From assembly GCF_003121405.1 (NCBI RefSeq), contig NZ_QBUY01000095.1:1-37138 (forward strand): 37,138 bases of DNA, written 5' to 3'. This stretch comes from Paraburkholderia sp. C35. GTDB taxonomy: Bacteria > Pseudomonadota > Gammaproteobacteria > Burkholderiales > Burkholderiaceae. Below the pieces are notes generated by a model. It was given only the letters and a program-made list of their open reading frames with translations, had not been told where the DNA came from and did no database searches. Position numbers and translations under genes: made by a program. This document shows, piece by piece, positions 14,433-21,025 of this stretch (positions within the stretch are counted from its first letter, which is position 1; every line of letters starts with the position of its first letter).

Positions 14433-15140
14433 TCAGCCTTCGAGAACATCCGCTTCCAGCGGCTGGTAAACGGGTTCGCGAGTGTTCCGCCGCACACGGC
14501 CGTGCGAACTTATCAGCTTCGCTGACGGGCGTAGCGATATCAACACCGGCCTAGCAGCTGCCGGACCACGTCTTTTGACGATCTCAACGGTCAGGCCTTC
14601 ATCCGTAGGCCGCAGCGCTAGCCGCAATTCGGCCGGTGAAGGATCCACAGCCTGTGTCAACGGTCGAACCATGAAAAACAGCGTCTCCCCGGCTTTCGCC
14701 GCAACCTGCAGCCGGCGTAACGACTCTGGGCGGATATGGTTCTGCCAGAAAATGAGGGCGCTGCAGGTGCCGGCGCGCAGTACCTGTTCTGCTGACCACA
14801 AGGCGTCAGCGCTGCTGCGCGGGCGCAGCCATACGAGACGCTCGGCAGACAGCCCTACGTAGGCAAGACCGGCAGCATTTGGAATTTGTGGCGGGTCAAT
14901 CAGCACGATTGCCCGCTGACCTGTGCCAGCCAGCGCCGGAGCCAGAAGACGAAGCTCCCCGACGCCAGCGTGTTGCGGCAAGAGTTCGATCATCGTCCCG
15001 ACTGGCCATCCGCCACCGGGCAACTCGCCGGTGAGAACGTCATATCCGGTGGCAACGGTTCGCCCTACTCCGCGGGCAAGCTGTGATGCCCGCCAGAGCC
15101 CAGGGTGAATCTGTTCAGCATTCGCAGGAAAAGACGGCAT
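14433..15140 (-). CDS. imuA: ImuA, translesion-synthesis accessory protein (RecA-like)
   Basis: The product has 235 residues from ATG 15140; a TTG start at 15176 would read through the SOS box and is less likely. It shows the ImuA/SulA-like RecA fold: HPGLWRASQLARGVG, then GGGWPVGTMIELLPQHAGVG (residues ~42-61, a degenerate P-loop region), VGLSAERLVWLRPRS, ALWSAEQVLRAGTCSALIFW and RRLQVAAKAGETLFFMVRPL. ImuA normally works with ImuB and DnaE2 in SOS-induced mutagenic bypass. Here neither partner follows within the window, so the gene is orphaned or relies on chromosomal partners. A LexA box covers its start, and parDE is divergent from it. Confidence 0.88.
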   Translation of the reverse strand: MPSFPANAEQIHPGLWRASQLARGVGRTVATGYDVLTGELPGGGWPVGTMIELLPQHAGVGELRLLAPALAGTGQRAIVLIDPPQIPNAAGLAYVGLSAERLVWLRPRSSADALWSAEQVLRAGTCSALIFWQNHIRPESLRRLQVAAKAGETLFFMVRPLTQAVDPSPAELRLALRPTDEGLTVEIVKRRGPAAARPVLISLRPSAKLISSHGRVRRNTREPVYQPLEADVLEG

Positions 15141-15173
15141 GACAATACTGTACATCCATACAGTATTGTCATG
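15138..15173. promoter_or_regulatory. LexA/SOS box within an extended inverted repeat
   Basis: CTGTACATCCATACAG (15148-15163) fits the proteobacterial LexA consensus CTGT-N8-ACAG. It sits inside a longer perfect inverted repeat with 15-base arms (CATGACAATACTGTA and TACAGTATTGTCATG) that includes the imuA ATG. No Shine-Dalgarno site lies between, so LexA binding would block both promoter and start region. SOS induction of imuA is the natural reading. Confidence 0.8.
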
Positions 15174-15256
15174 CAAACCCTGCCATTTTTCACCTCGATT
15201 TGATAACAGTTAATAAGCTGTATAGTATTGGCTTTGTCACCTTGGAGGACTCGGCC

Positions 15257-15514
15257 ATGATTAGCGCAGATTTGGGACAGCAACTGGAGGGGTACGTCAC
15301 GAAGCTGGTGGAAACGGGGCGTTACGGTTCGAAAAGCGAAGTCTTGCGTGAAGGCGTGCGACTGATTCAGGATCGCGAGACACAGCTTGTTGCCTTGGAC
15401 GCTGTGATCGAGCGTGGCATCGCCGATTCCGATGCAGGACGAGGTGAGCCTGCCGAGGAAGTGTTCGACCAGCTTGAAGCCAAATATCAGGCTATGGCGG
15501 ACCGCAAGGCATGA
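15257..15514 (+). CDS. parD: ParD-type antitoxin
   Basis: The product has 85 residues. The start at ATG 15257 is fixed by GGAGG 8 bases ahead and by the family N-terminus. An N-terminal ribbon-helix-helix (MISADLGQQLEGYVTKLVET, GRYGSKSEVLREGVRLIQ) binds operator DNA. The C-terminal helix (DAVIERGIADSDAGR, VFDQLEAKYQAMADR) would wrap the ParE toxin. It overlaps parE by ATGA. The AT-rich promoter lies just upstream (15200-15250), facing away from imuA. Confidence 0.92.
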   Translation: MISADLGQQLEGYVTKLVETGRYGSKSEVLREGVRLIQDRETQLVALDAVIERGIADSDAGRGEPAEEVFDQLEAKYQAMADRKA

Positions 15515-15813
15515 TTGTTCGCATCTTGCCCGCCGCAAAAGCCGAGCTGGAAGCCATCGGTGATTACATTGCCCGAGACAATCCGCGTCGTGCCGTGAGC
15601 TTCGTTCGCGATCTTCGTGACAAGTGCATGAGCCTCGCAGACATGCCGCTCGCTTTCCCGCTGGTGCCGCGCTATGAAGATCAAGGTGTGCGGCACCGGG
15701 TACATGGTCGCTATCAAATTTTCTATCGGGTCATTGGCGAGCCTGCCGAGCGCATTGACGTTATTCACGTTCTGCACGGCGCACGCGATTACGCCACGAT
15801 CCTTTTCCCCTAA
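15511..15813 (+). CDS. parE: ParE-type toxin (RelE/ParE superfamily)
   Basis: The product has 100 residues and typical family features: VRILPAAKAELEAIGDYIAR, DNPRRAVSFVRDL, FPLVPRYEDQGVRHRVHGRY, QIFYRVIGE and IDVIHVLHGARDYATIL. ParE toxins poison DNA gyrase, and the ParD partner neutralises it. The pair forms an addiction module that stabilises the plasmid. The start overlaps the parD stop, so the two are co-translated. The gene is intact, unlike the toxin remnant near 4.2 kb. Confidence 0.92.
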   Translation: MIVRILPAAKAELEAIGDYIARDNPRRAVSFVRDLRDKCMSLADMPLAFPLVPRYEDQGVRHRVHGRYQIFYRVIGEPAERIDVIHVLHGARDYATILFP

Positions 15814-15967
15814 CCGGAAAAGCAAATGCTCGATACACCAAGGTAGGTCGGCGTATCGGTGCCAGCTTGACGTAGCAGATGCTGCCAGGGTTCTGGCGCA
15901 CCCCTATGACCACAGAGACTTGACGCTACTAAGCCGGCCCGTAAAAACAGCGCGGAGCCCCCAAAAG

Positions 15968-16225
15968 TCAATCATCGTCGGACTGTAGGGCCACGTCTCT
16001 ACGAAGACTCCTCTTCATCAAAACACCCACCAACACAGTTCCTCCGACGACGAAGGTTGTGACTATGTCGAGTCGATCGGCGGACCACGGGATGATGCTG
16101 TCCCAAACTGTATGCACGTTCGCGTTACGCAGCAGCAACGCAAAGCTCAGGACAAGCCCCACGCAGCTGCTTGCAATGACGAGCAGCACCAGCACTACGA
16201 CAACGAGGAATCGACTGATAGACAT
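15968..16225 (-). CDS. Small membrane protein
   Basis: The product has 85 residues with two strong transmembrane helices (FLVVVVLVLLVIASSCVGLV, residues ~6-25; IVTTFVVGGTVLVGVLMK, ~54-71) and a charged tail (RRDVALQSDDD). The ribosome site is weak. It is last in a minus-strand series that also contains the coupling-protein-like gene, so it may belong to that unit. Function unknown. Confidence 0.6.
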   Translation of the reverse strand: MSISRFLVVVVLVLLVIASSCVGLVLSFALLLRNANVHTVWDSIIPWSADRLDIVTTFVVGGTVLVGVLMKRSLRRDVALQSDDD

Positions 16226-16268
16226 CTCTGATGGCGCGGTCTAGAGGAAAGTGTGCGGGTCGACGTTG

Positions 16269-17072
16269 TTACGCAGACGTCGTGACGGAGTCAATGAACC
16301 GCCTGAACCAGCCGCGGGACTTGATTTGAGGCGCTTCTTCCGCATCGGTCTCCTCCGCCAACGCGACCCAGCGGATGGTACAGCCGGGGCAGTCATGATC
16401 CTGTGCGTTTAGCCGCAGCGTCATCATGCGCATGTCGGTGATAACGATCTTTTTCAGCGCGTCATGCGGGATCCCAGCACGCTCAAGCTGGGCTGCGTAC
16501 CACGTGGCGAACCCTGGATGCCCAAAGGCATTCTCGAGTCCTCTCTCCTCGATCCAGGCCTGACACACGGGTGCATTCTTGAAGAAACGCTTTGCAATAC
16601 TGCCGCCTTCCGTCGCATAGATGGTAATTACGCGCGGGAGTGGCGGCATATAGTCGATGCCGAGATGCCGACGCTGCCATGCTCGGAAAGCAACCGGATC
16701 TAGAGCAACCGCCGCCGCGCGTCGTTGGATAGCCACAGACAACACACCGCCTTTGATCTCGAATTCCTCGGTCGTCAGGATTTCCGCGATGCAGGGCACA
16801 CCGCTTTCGAAAGCAACCGGCGATTCTGTGACTACAGCAACAAAGATTGCGTCGCGTGGCCGGGAATAAAACGCCAGATAGCCATTTTCCTGATCGACGG
16901 AATCGAGCACAACAGCATGCCGAAGTCGAGTGATGATGCTCAAGAGATCGACTGGCGACAATCCGGTAATCCGTCTGCTTGTGTCCGCAGCAAGACGACC
17001 AACCGTGATCGTATGGCCTACCTCGTGATAGCGACGATAAGCTTGACGGTGTTTGACCTGTTGAATGGGCAC
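16269..17072 (-). CDS. Hypothetical protein following the coupling-protein-like gene
   Basis: The product has 267 residues with no transmembrane helix and no recognised domain. Visible features are a basic N-terminus (QQVKHRQAYRRYHEVGHTIT), a beta-rich middle (FYSRPRDAIFVAVVTESPVA), the segment NAPVCQAWIEERGLENAFGH and a CPGC pair near residue 230 that could bind metal or form a disulfide. It lies 60 bases after the coupling-protein-like gene on the same strand and is probably co-transcribed with it. I cannot name a function; a role with the atypical ATPase is the obvious guess. Confidence 0.6.
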   Translation of the reverse strand: MPIQQVKHRQAYRRYHEVGHTITVGRLAADTSRRITGLSPVDLLSIITRLRHAVVLDSVDQENGYLAFYSRPRDAIFVAVVTESPVAFESGVPCIAEILTTEEFEIKGGVLSVAIQRRAAAVALDPVAFRAWQRRHLGIDYMPPLPRVITIYATEGGSIAKRFFKNAPVCQAWIEERGLENAFGHPGFATWYAAQLERAGIPHDALKKIVITDMRMMTLRLNAQDHDCPGCTIRWVALAEETDAEEAPQIKSRGWFRRFIDSVTTSA

Positions 17073-17131
17073 AATAGTGGCTAAAGAAAAAGTCAGAGAT
17101 GCGTTCGCTTAGATCGAGGTGTCACGATAAT

Positions 17132-18313
17132 TCACACTGGCCGTGAGTCGCGCTCTGGCGAAGAGAAAACAATTCGTTCCGGTACCGACGTAGCGGGAAG
17201 GAAGAGATACGCGTGCTGATTAGGAAGATTCAACGTATCGATCTGCGTCCACGTAAGCAAGTCGCCCATTACAGATGGTTCACTGCTGCGAAAGCGGATG
17301 CGAGTTGAAAAAGCATCAAACATTGCCAAACACCTCGCATCGCTGAATGACCGAATTTCAGCCATTACCACAGCGCCGTACCTCCGTCCTTCGAAGAGCA
17401 GATCGTCCAAGCCTTGGGTGTAACGAAACTCGCGTAGTTCGGCGAGGATGAAAAACAATCGCCGCGTATCACTGGGCTCTAGATCGAGGAGGTGATAAGA
17501 CAGAATCGAGAGAATGGCTGAATAAAGCGGTCGCAAAGCATCTCTATGTTGCTTCGGAAAGGTCAGCCATAGGACACCGTCTGGCTTGCCTGCCCAGCGA
17601 CCAAGGTTCAGCGTAGACGAGTCTTTGGGAAAGGAAGGGATCAGAGATTCAAGGCTCAAAATCAAGATCGCGCGCACAAAGGACAACAATGTTTCCTTGT
17701 CCTGTGCAAATAAGACTCGTCCGAGACGCCCATTCGGAGCCCAATAGCCACGTTGCTGAAGTGCTACCACATCATCCTCGCGCAGCATTTGGAGTATCTC
17801 GGCGATGGTCAGCGAGTCTCCAGACTGAATAGACTCAAGCAACGGCGTGAGAAAGTCTTCAGCAAGCGCGACATATCGTCTGTCGGGACCTGTGGTAGAT
17901 GCGCAGGCGGTGTTTCGGACCAACATAGAAGAAAGAACACGGGGCGCTAGCGCGTTCTCTTTGAGAAAGTCAAATATGTTGACTCGACTCGATCGCGGGT
18001 CAAACGGGTTGAGGATGTGATCGCCTGGCGCGTAATGGCGACGCATCAGATCCCCCGTCGGGTCCACAACGACAGCCGGGAATCCGGCCGCGCGAATCCG
18101 CGGCAGATTCTCTTGAATTGCCTGCGTTTTACCCACCTTCGCATCTCCATAAAGCAGGAAATGCATGGTTTCAGCTTCCTTTGGGATGGGGACACCGCCG
18201 AACGTCAGGATACCGTGCTCGTCACCACGTCGCGCCTCTCTCAGCCCGCGGCGCAGCCATGAGACATGTTGTTTCAGGAACGACGCGCTACCGGAGATAG
18301 AAAGATTTTTCAT
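17132..18313 (-). CDS. Degenerate VirD4/TraD-like ATPase without membrane domain
   Basis: The product has 393 residues from ATG 18313 (AGGT 8 bases ahead). It is clearly a paralogue of the coupling protein at 31904-33850. Shared blocks include ILTFGGVPIPKEAETMHFLL, the Walker A GDAKVGKT (56-63), VVVDPTGDLMRR, LNPFDPRSSRVNIFDF and RDALRPLYSAILSI. Three differences stand out. The N-terminal transmembrane region is missing. The Walker B Asp is Ala (LFFILAELRE; A291, E292 kept; the paralogue has VLDEL). The conserved GFQHDEQ segment is replaced by AEIRSFSD. ATP binding may persist, but normal hydrolysis and DNA pumping seem unlikely. It could be a regulatory paralogue or an adaptor for another substrate. 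Neighbouring genes encode membrane proteins. Confidence 0.85.
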   Translation of the reverse strand: MKNLSISGSASFLKQHVSWLRRGLREARRGDEHGILTFGGVPIPKEAETMHFLLYGDAKVGKTQAIQENLPRIRAAGFPAVVVDPTGDLMRRHYAPGDHILNPFDPRSSRVNIFDFLKENALAPRVLSSMLVRNTACASTTGPDRRYVALAEDFLTPLLESIQSGDSLTIAEILQMLREDDVVALQQRGYWAPNGRLGRVLFAQDKETLLSFVRAILILSLESLIPSFPKDSSTLNLGRWAGKPDGVLWLTFPKQHRDALRPLYSAILSILSYHLLDLEPSDTRRLFFILAELREFRYTQGLDDLLFEGRRYGAVVMAEIRSFSDARCLAMFDAFSTRIRFRSSEPSVMGDLLTWTQIDTLNLPNQHAYLFLPATSVPERIVFSSPERDSRPV

Positions 18314-18442
18314 TGCGTTATACCTGACGTTCGGACGACGACCGATCAACCGCCGTCAAGTTAGTTACGGGTAGCAGACAGTTCACTCGTGTTTCCTCGT
18401 CATATTCGATCGTTGCCTAAGAAGCCGGTCTTGCCCAATGAA

Positions 18443-18901
18443 TCAATCAACCTTGGGCAAGACACGCTCGGAGAACGGATCCCGGATAGGCGCTAAAGCT
18501 TCAGCGCGAACTTCGGCCTCTCGCACGCGATCAGCGCACCAGAACCAACTGGCCAGCAGTGCAATCCACGCCAACAGTCCCGGAAATGCGATGCCTGCCG
18601 CTTTATCTGAAGCAAGACAGCACACGCCAAGGGCGGCAACCGCAAGATAGCAGCGCACGCAGAAACCGAATTGCGCGCGATTGCAAATTGCGCAGAGCAA
18701 CAGGTCCGTGACAATGAATGCGAGCCCCAAGCAAAGCATCGCAAGCGCGACACCGTGAAAACCGAGACCCGTGCGCGCCTGCTCGACGGGATCCAGCAAC
18801 TCGAGCAGCGTTCCAATACCGCAGCCACCACCGATGATTGCCCTGGCATAGTTCCATGCCGATTCAGGGCCGACGATCGCGGCCAATACATTTTTTTTCA
18901 T
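18443..18901 (-). CDS. Membrane protein upstream of the coupling-protein-like gene
   Basis: The product has 152 residues with about four hydrophobic segments (for example GLGFHGVALAMLCLGLAFIV, YLAVAALGVCCLA, FPGLLAWIALLASWFWC) and a charged C-terminus (DRVREAEVRAEALAPIRDPF). It is rich in Cys for a membrane protein (GGCGIG, LLCAICN, CVRCYL). No known family. It is in the same orientation as the atypical ATPase, which lacks its own membrane domain, so it could provide an anchor; that is inference. Confidence 0.6.
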   Translation of the reverse strand: MKKNVLAAIVGPESAWNYARAIIGGGCGIGTLLELLDPVEQARTGLGFHGVALAMLCLGLAFIVTDLLLCAICNRAQFGFCVRCYLAVAALGVCCLASDKAAGIAFPGLLAWIALLASWFWCADRVREAEVRAEALAPIRDPFSERVLPKVD

Positions 18902-18923
18902 AACCGGGCTCCGGAGCGCTTGA

Positions 18924-19130
18924 TCAGAACAGTTGATGACGGTCGATCAGATCCTCGATGTGCGGCTTTGCACTCACACACAGATCAATAATCGCCACGA
19001 CACTCACGATCAGTAGCCCCATCTCGGCCGCAAAGCAGTGGTTAGTAAATGCAACAACGACCAGGCTCGGTAGGAGCAGGCCGATCAGGATGAGTCGAAA
19101 CAGGGTGTGATGGCTTGTATTCACAGTCAT
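18924..19130 (-). CDS. Small two-helix membrane protein
   Basis: The product has 68 residues with two hydrophobic helices (LFRLILIGLLLPSLVVVAFT and MGLLIVSVVAIIDLCVSA) and a short charged tail (HIEDLIDRHQLF). It lies 22 bases upstream of the next membrane-protein gene and starts the minus-strand series 19.1-16.0 kb. Its size and arrangement recall small conjugation membrane proteins, but nothing specific supports that. Confidence 0.55.
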   Translation of the reverse strand: MTVNTSHHTLFRLILIGLLLPSLVVVAFTNHCFAAEMGLLIVSVVAIIDLCVSAKPHIEDLIDRHQLF

Positions 19131-19368
19131 GTTCTCCGCGTTGGTGAGAAGGTTCGGGATGCAATCGGGCGATAAATTCGATCTGGGCCGCGCAGTACAC
19201 AGGGTCTTGGAAACCGTAACACGCGATTCTCGCGATGCAAGTCCGCCCGCTGATCGCCACAGCTACTGCAGACATGAGCCAACTCTAACAAAGAAACTGA
19301 CGTTATTCTAGACTTTGTTTATTCAATGTGTAGAATGTTGTTGTGTTCGGTATCTAGAGGAGCCAGTC

Positions 19369-19728
19369 ATGAACCGTCCGTCACCCGAATCCGGGGTCAT
19401 CGCCCGCTGCTACCCACCGTTTGTGCCGGTAGCATCTGTACCCCATCGGCCTGCCCATCGCGCAGCTGTTCGGCGGCTTGTCGCGCTCGCAGCGCAGGCC
19501 ACACCAGCCGCATTGATTGCGGCTGATTGCCTGCTCGCGTGGTGGCACGCCGACGTCTTCGGTGGGTTCAACCTACTGCTGGTCGAGCGGCTTGAACCGG
19601 CTACGCAGCGCGATATCGCACTTGTGGTTGAGCTGGCCACGCTTGATCGGGGGCATCCGGACGACCTCGGCGTTGTGCCTGACCTCGAGGCGGTTGCTGC
19701 GAAGTGGCACGGCGGCCATCGCATTTGA
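19369..19728 (+). CDS. DUF7673-like small protein
   Basis: The product has 119 residues from ATG 19369 (GAGGAG ribosome site). The core pattern AADCLLAWWHADVFGGFNLL, then LVVELATLDRGHPDDLGVVP and AVAAKWHG, follows the LLAWWNAxxCGGFDL...YPDxLGY...WRP pattern I associate with DUF7673, common on Burkholderiaceae plasmids. The family has no known function. The first 45 residues (CYPPFVPVASVPHRPAHRAA) are Pro-rich and basic. Confidence 0.6.
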   Translation: MNRPSPESGVIARCYPPFVPVASVPHRPAHRAAVRRLVALAAQATPAALIAADCLLAWWHADVFGGFNLLLVERLEPATQRDIALVVELATLDRGHPDDLGVVPDLEAVAAKWHGGHRI

Positions 19729-19904
19729 GAAAGACCGGTCAACCAGATGTTTGTTGACCATCAGTAGCGGGCGTCGCGTTGAAGTGATCTCGCCGCTCGA
19801 GGCGACGGGAGCACCAGTCATAATGACGGGTTATCACCACCCGGAGCTGACATGCGATCAAACCAAACCTGCAGCGCCCCGATTACCAAACGAAAGGGGC
19901 AGTC

Positions 19905-20294
19905 ATGACAAAGGCTATGCCGCGTCCAAGATACGACGCGAAACAGGCTCGAACGGCTATCCAATCCGGCGGCATTGCGACTGCCGTGATCAGGGCTGAG
20001 GAGGCGTTGTGGTTTGTCGAGTTCGTCACCCGCGAGGCGGATGTGGTCGACCTGGTAACCGCGCGCAATGAACGCCGTTCGTTTCGTAACGCACACCTCG
20101 CTCTTAAGGTTTTGCGTGAGCTTGGCATTACGTTGGCGCAGGTGCAGATGGAAAACTGGAATCAGGATGCGGAGCCGGAAAAGCTATGGAGCCGACCAGA
20201 TATGGTCCGCGTTCTCAAGGCTGGTTCGGAAGTGGAATCACGCGGCAAGGTTGAAACCGCACCAGACAAACCATCTCGCAGCGGGAAGAAGTGA
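19905..20294 (+). CDS. Hypothetical plasmid protein
   Basis: The product has 129 residues. It is mostly helical and charged (KQARTAIQSGGIATAVIRAE; ALWFVEFVTREADVVDLVTA), with AHLALKVLRELGITLAQVQM in the middle and a Ser/Lys-rich tail. AAAGGGG precedes the ATG. No domain is recognised. It lies in a plus-strand series with the DUF7673-like and lipoprotein genes. A DNA-binding or regulatory role is possible from its basic N-terminus, but unproven. Confidence 0.6.
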   Translation: MTKAMPRPRYDAKQARTAIQSGGIATAVIRAEEALWFVEFVTREADVVDLVTARNERRSFRNAHLALKVLRELGITLAQVQMENWNQDAEPEKLWSRPDMVRVLKAGSEVESRGKVETAPDKPSRSGKK

Positions 20295-20407
20295 ACTTGC
20301 GTTGAGGTAATCGTGCATTAATCTGGCATCGCGACGCAGCTTTAGCTCGCGTCGTGATGACTCAAACCTCGTGAAAGCTTCGCCTATATAAATAAGGACT
20401 ACTGAAA

Positions 20408-20866
20408 ATGAAAATCAGAAACAAGATCGCTGCAGTTGCTCTGGTGGCGCTTTCCGCCTGTTCGGTTGCCCCGTCCGGACCGAGCGTGATGGCAATGCCC
20501 GGCAGTGGCAAGACTTTCGACGCATTCAAGGTAGACAACCAGGCCTGCAGGGACTGGGCCGCGCAGCAGTCAGGCGGTGACAGTGCGAATACGCAATCAA
20601 CCATCAACGCGGTAGGCCCGGCAGTCATAGGTGCGGGCCTCGGTGCTGCAACCGGAGCAGCCACGAGTCCGCGCCACGCGGCAAAGGGGGCTTCGGTCGG
20701 CGCAGGACTGGGACTGCTTGCCGGTGCGATCCTGGGAACGAATGTCGCAGGCAGTAATAGCAACACGGCGCAGAGCCGATACGACATGGCGTACGTGCAA
20801 TGCATGTCCGCCAAGGGAAACCAGGTACCCATGGCTCAGCAGCCTCAGCGCACAACGCTCTGGTGA
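20408..20866 (+). CDS. Lipoprotein with glycine-zipper segment
   Basis: The product has 152 residues. The signal peptide ends in a lipobox, LSAC (Cys at residue ~18), so the protein is lipid-anchored. Residues ~72-118 form a glycine zipper (AVIGAGLGAATGAATSP, then GASVGAGLGLLAGAILGTNV), known from envelope lipoproteins of the YMGG/SlyB type that associate with membranes. Two more Cys are in ACRDW and VQCMSAKG. A good AAGGA ribosome site is present. It may act at the envelope, for example in mating-channel assembly or stress resistance; the context does not decide. Confidence 0.75.
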   Translation: MKIRNKIAAVALVALSACSVAPSGPSVMAMPGSGKTFDAFKVDNQACRDWAAQQSGGDSANTQSTINAVGPAVIGAGLGAATGAATSPRHAAKGASVGAGLGLLAGAILGTNVAGSNSNTAQSRYDMAYVQCMSAKGNQVPMAQQPQRTTLW

Positions 20867-21025
20867 ACAAAGTCGAGGCGTCGCTTGCCACCCTGAACAT
20901 TGCCTTGCGATGACCGATAACAGTCAACAGAAGTTACGTCCGTGACGCACAGTGACCGTTCACGTGACTGTCCGTTCAAGTAATCCAACGACGCATGTGT
21001 GCGTCCGTCTTATGGGAAAGTCAGC

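Noticed and set aside
19751..19999. Plus-strand frame (TTG start) reading SSGRRVEVISPLEATGAPVI
   Set aside because: The first 30 codons look coding, but no ribosome site is visible, and the second half is the out-of-frame image of the 19905-20294 gene.
20324..20357. Imperfect hairpin ahead of the lipoprotein gene
   Set aside because: The arms (CATCGCGACGC and GCGTCGTGATG types) pair only with mismatches and no U run follows, so a terminator call is not justified.
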